A stretch of 64,000 nucleotides of DNA from Nautilus pompilius. Its lineage: Eukaryota; Mollusca; Cephalopoda; Nautilida; Nautilidae. Made by a program: the position numbers and the translations under genes. Positions 62,860 through 64,000 of the stretch are shown piece after piece. The DNA lies in NCBI GenBank assembly GCA_018389105.1, contig JACATO010002189.1, forward strand, positions 769,001 to 833,000. Direction: 5' to 3'. Within the stretch, counting starts at the first letter, position 1; each line of letters begins with the position of its first letter. The notes beneath the pieces are model-generated. The model searched no databases and had not been told where the DNA came from. It saw nothing but the letters and a program-made list of their open reading frames with translations.

Positions 62860-64000
62860 GTGTTAGCTTACCAAACGTCTTGTTCCCACATGATGACGTG
62901 GGTCCTTTAAATGCTGTCATGTTTATTTTCTAAAAGAACTGGGCCGTTCATAAATAATCCTCTGAGTGATGGATAGGGGTGTTTACTGCAATGGCTAATG
63001 AGAAGTTCAGAACATTTTGGTAACCTTTTTTCCGACAAAATAACGAGGTTTCAGTCCTGCTTTTTTGTTGTATATTAGCGCAAGAATGCTAATGTACAGC
63101 AGGTATGTTTGGCTGGGGGGATTGTTGTCTTTTGCAGGCACTAGTACCTCATACGTTTTAGTCTAAAAATGGCTCCAGCAAGTTATAAACTGACGGCATT
63201 TCTAAAAAAAAAAATTGGCATCATTTCCTTAGAAAATTGGTCCTCTTGTAGCTAGACCCCGATGACAACGACAGGGAAAGATTCCTGAAATGTAAGTTCG
63301 TTAGTTAGTTATCCTGCTGCCAGTATAGTAAAGAAAACCAAGAATGTTTGGAGAACTCTCAAGATATCACCGTCGACGTAGAGCCACGGTCCGACCAGCG
63401 CGGCGCCCTTTTCGAGGTAGGGAGACAGCAGCCGTGCCAGAAGTCTCACATGTCGCCTATAACTGAAACAGCGAAATTCCCGAGAGTATCACTCAGAAGT
63501 GCTGATGGGCAATCAATCCAAGAGCAAGATGAACACGAATCAACTTGCAACTGAAAGACATTGTTTTCTTTTCTTTTTGTTTTCCCTTTAGACCCTTGTC
63601 CGCTTTAACTTTCCTGGCGGCCGACAGGCCTCGGCACGCATGAGTAGAGAGGAATTAAACTCGGATCAGTGGTCCGAGAAACTAACTGCTTCGGTAACTT
63701 GAACAAATCATTCCGAGTTTTCTATTAACATAAGAAAGGGCTTCGCGAAGCCAGTGTCGTATTTCTTTAACTGGTTACCTGTTCTCTGTTTTTAATCAAC
63801 GAAATGTTAGTATACTAATTTCAGTCTTCATAAGATGGCTTAAACTGATGGATATGTTCCGATCTGCTGCTGCAATATCAGTATACTAGAAACGGACGTT
63901 CAGGGCTGAAATAGCAACGCCCTTGTGGTATCCACCGCCCCTTTCCAAAGTTTCAGTTGAATTAGTCCCTAAAAAACTTGACGCGCCTAGACGGTACGCA
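62860..64000. other. Unassigned right edge
   Basis: A 68-codon frame at 63348-63554 (+) has ordinary composition and is followed by a pyrimidine tract ending CCCTTTAG (near 63590), which could be a splice acceptor. It has no ATG at its start and no recognised domain. No gene is called. Confidence 0.3.

Overview
This window looks like repeat-rich intergenic or heterochromatic DNA from an animal, probably an invertebrate. There is no operon structure, no rRNA or ordinary tRNA gene, and no multi-exon gene that I can name. Low gene density, long CA/ATAC and GA/TC simple repeats, a tRNA-derived SINE, and relics of mariner, Tc1, Tigger/pogo and hAT elements would suit a mollusc, perhaps a cephalopod. 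That assignment is inference only; the sequence alone does not identify the species.

Layout. Positions 1-10.7 kb hold several unrelated tandem arrays: a 204-bp satellite (Sat-A), a 140-bp satellite (Sat-B), a 148-bp satellite (Sat-C), a single-copy version of the Sat-B/Sat-C cassette, a GC-rich 28/29-bp minisatellite inside an inverted-repeat-bounded element, and an AT-rich 55-58-bp repeat. From 11.5 to 13 kb there is a weak Tc1 trace and a truncated Tigger-like element whose end is tandemly duplicated. From 14.87 to 19.43 kb lies a CA/ATAC-type array that also contains longer recurring modules. A short candidate coding exon with a good splice donor sits at 20.98-21.14 kb.

Positions 23.5-29.5 kb are a transposon cluster: a decayed hAT transposase resembling the GTF2IRD2/ZBED type, a mariner with both terminal inverted repeats (TIRs) but two lost catalytic residues, and a full-length Tigger/pogo element with 23-bp TIRs, TA target duplications and a frameshifted DDD transposase. 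From 31.7 to 37.7 kb there are two hAT-like miniature elements of 280-282 bp with 8-bp target duplications (one nested in another inverted-repeat pair), a fragment of a family-B DNA polymerase of Polinton/Maverick type, and a SINE with a perfect 12-bp target duplication.

Positions 40-59 kb carry five further Tc1-like relics, a mariner N-terminal fragment and many GA/TC tracts. A hAT-like non-autonomous element with perfect 8-bp target duplications lies at 60.5-61.3 kb. No recognisable autonomous mobile element appears intact, so any activity would have to come from elsewhere in the genome. Most open frames in the window are products of repeats and are not listed as genes.
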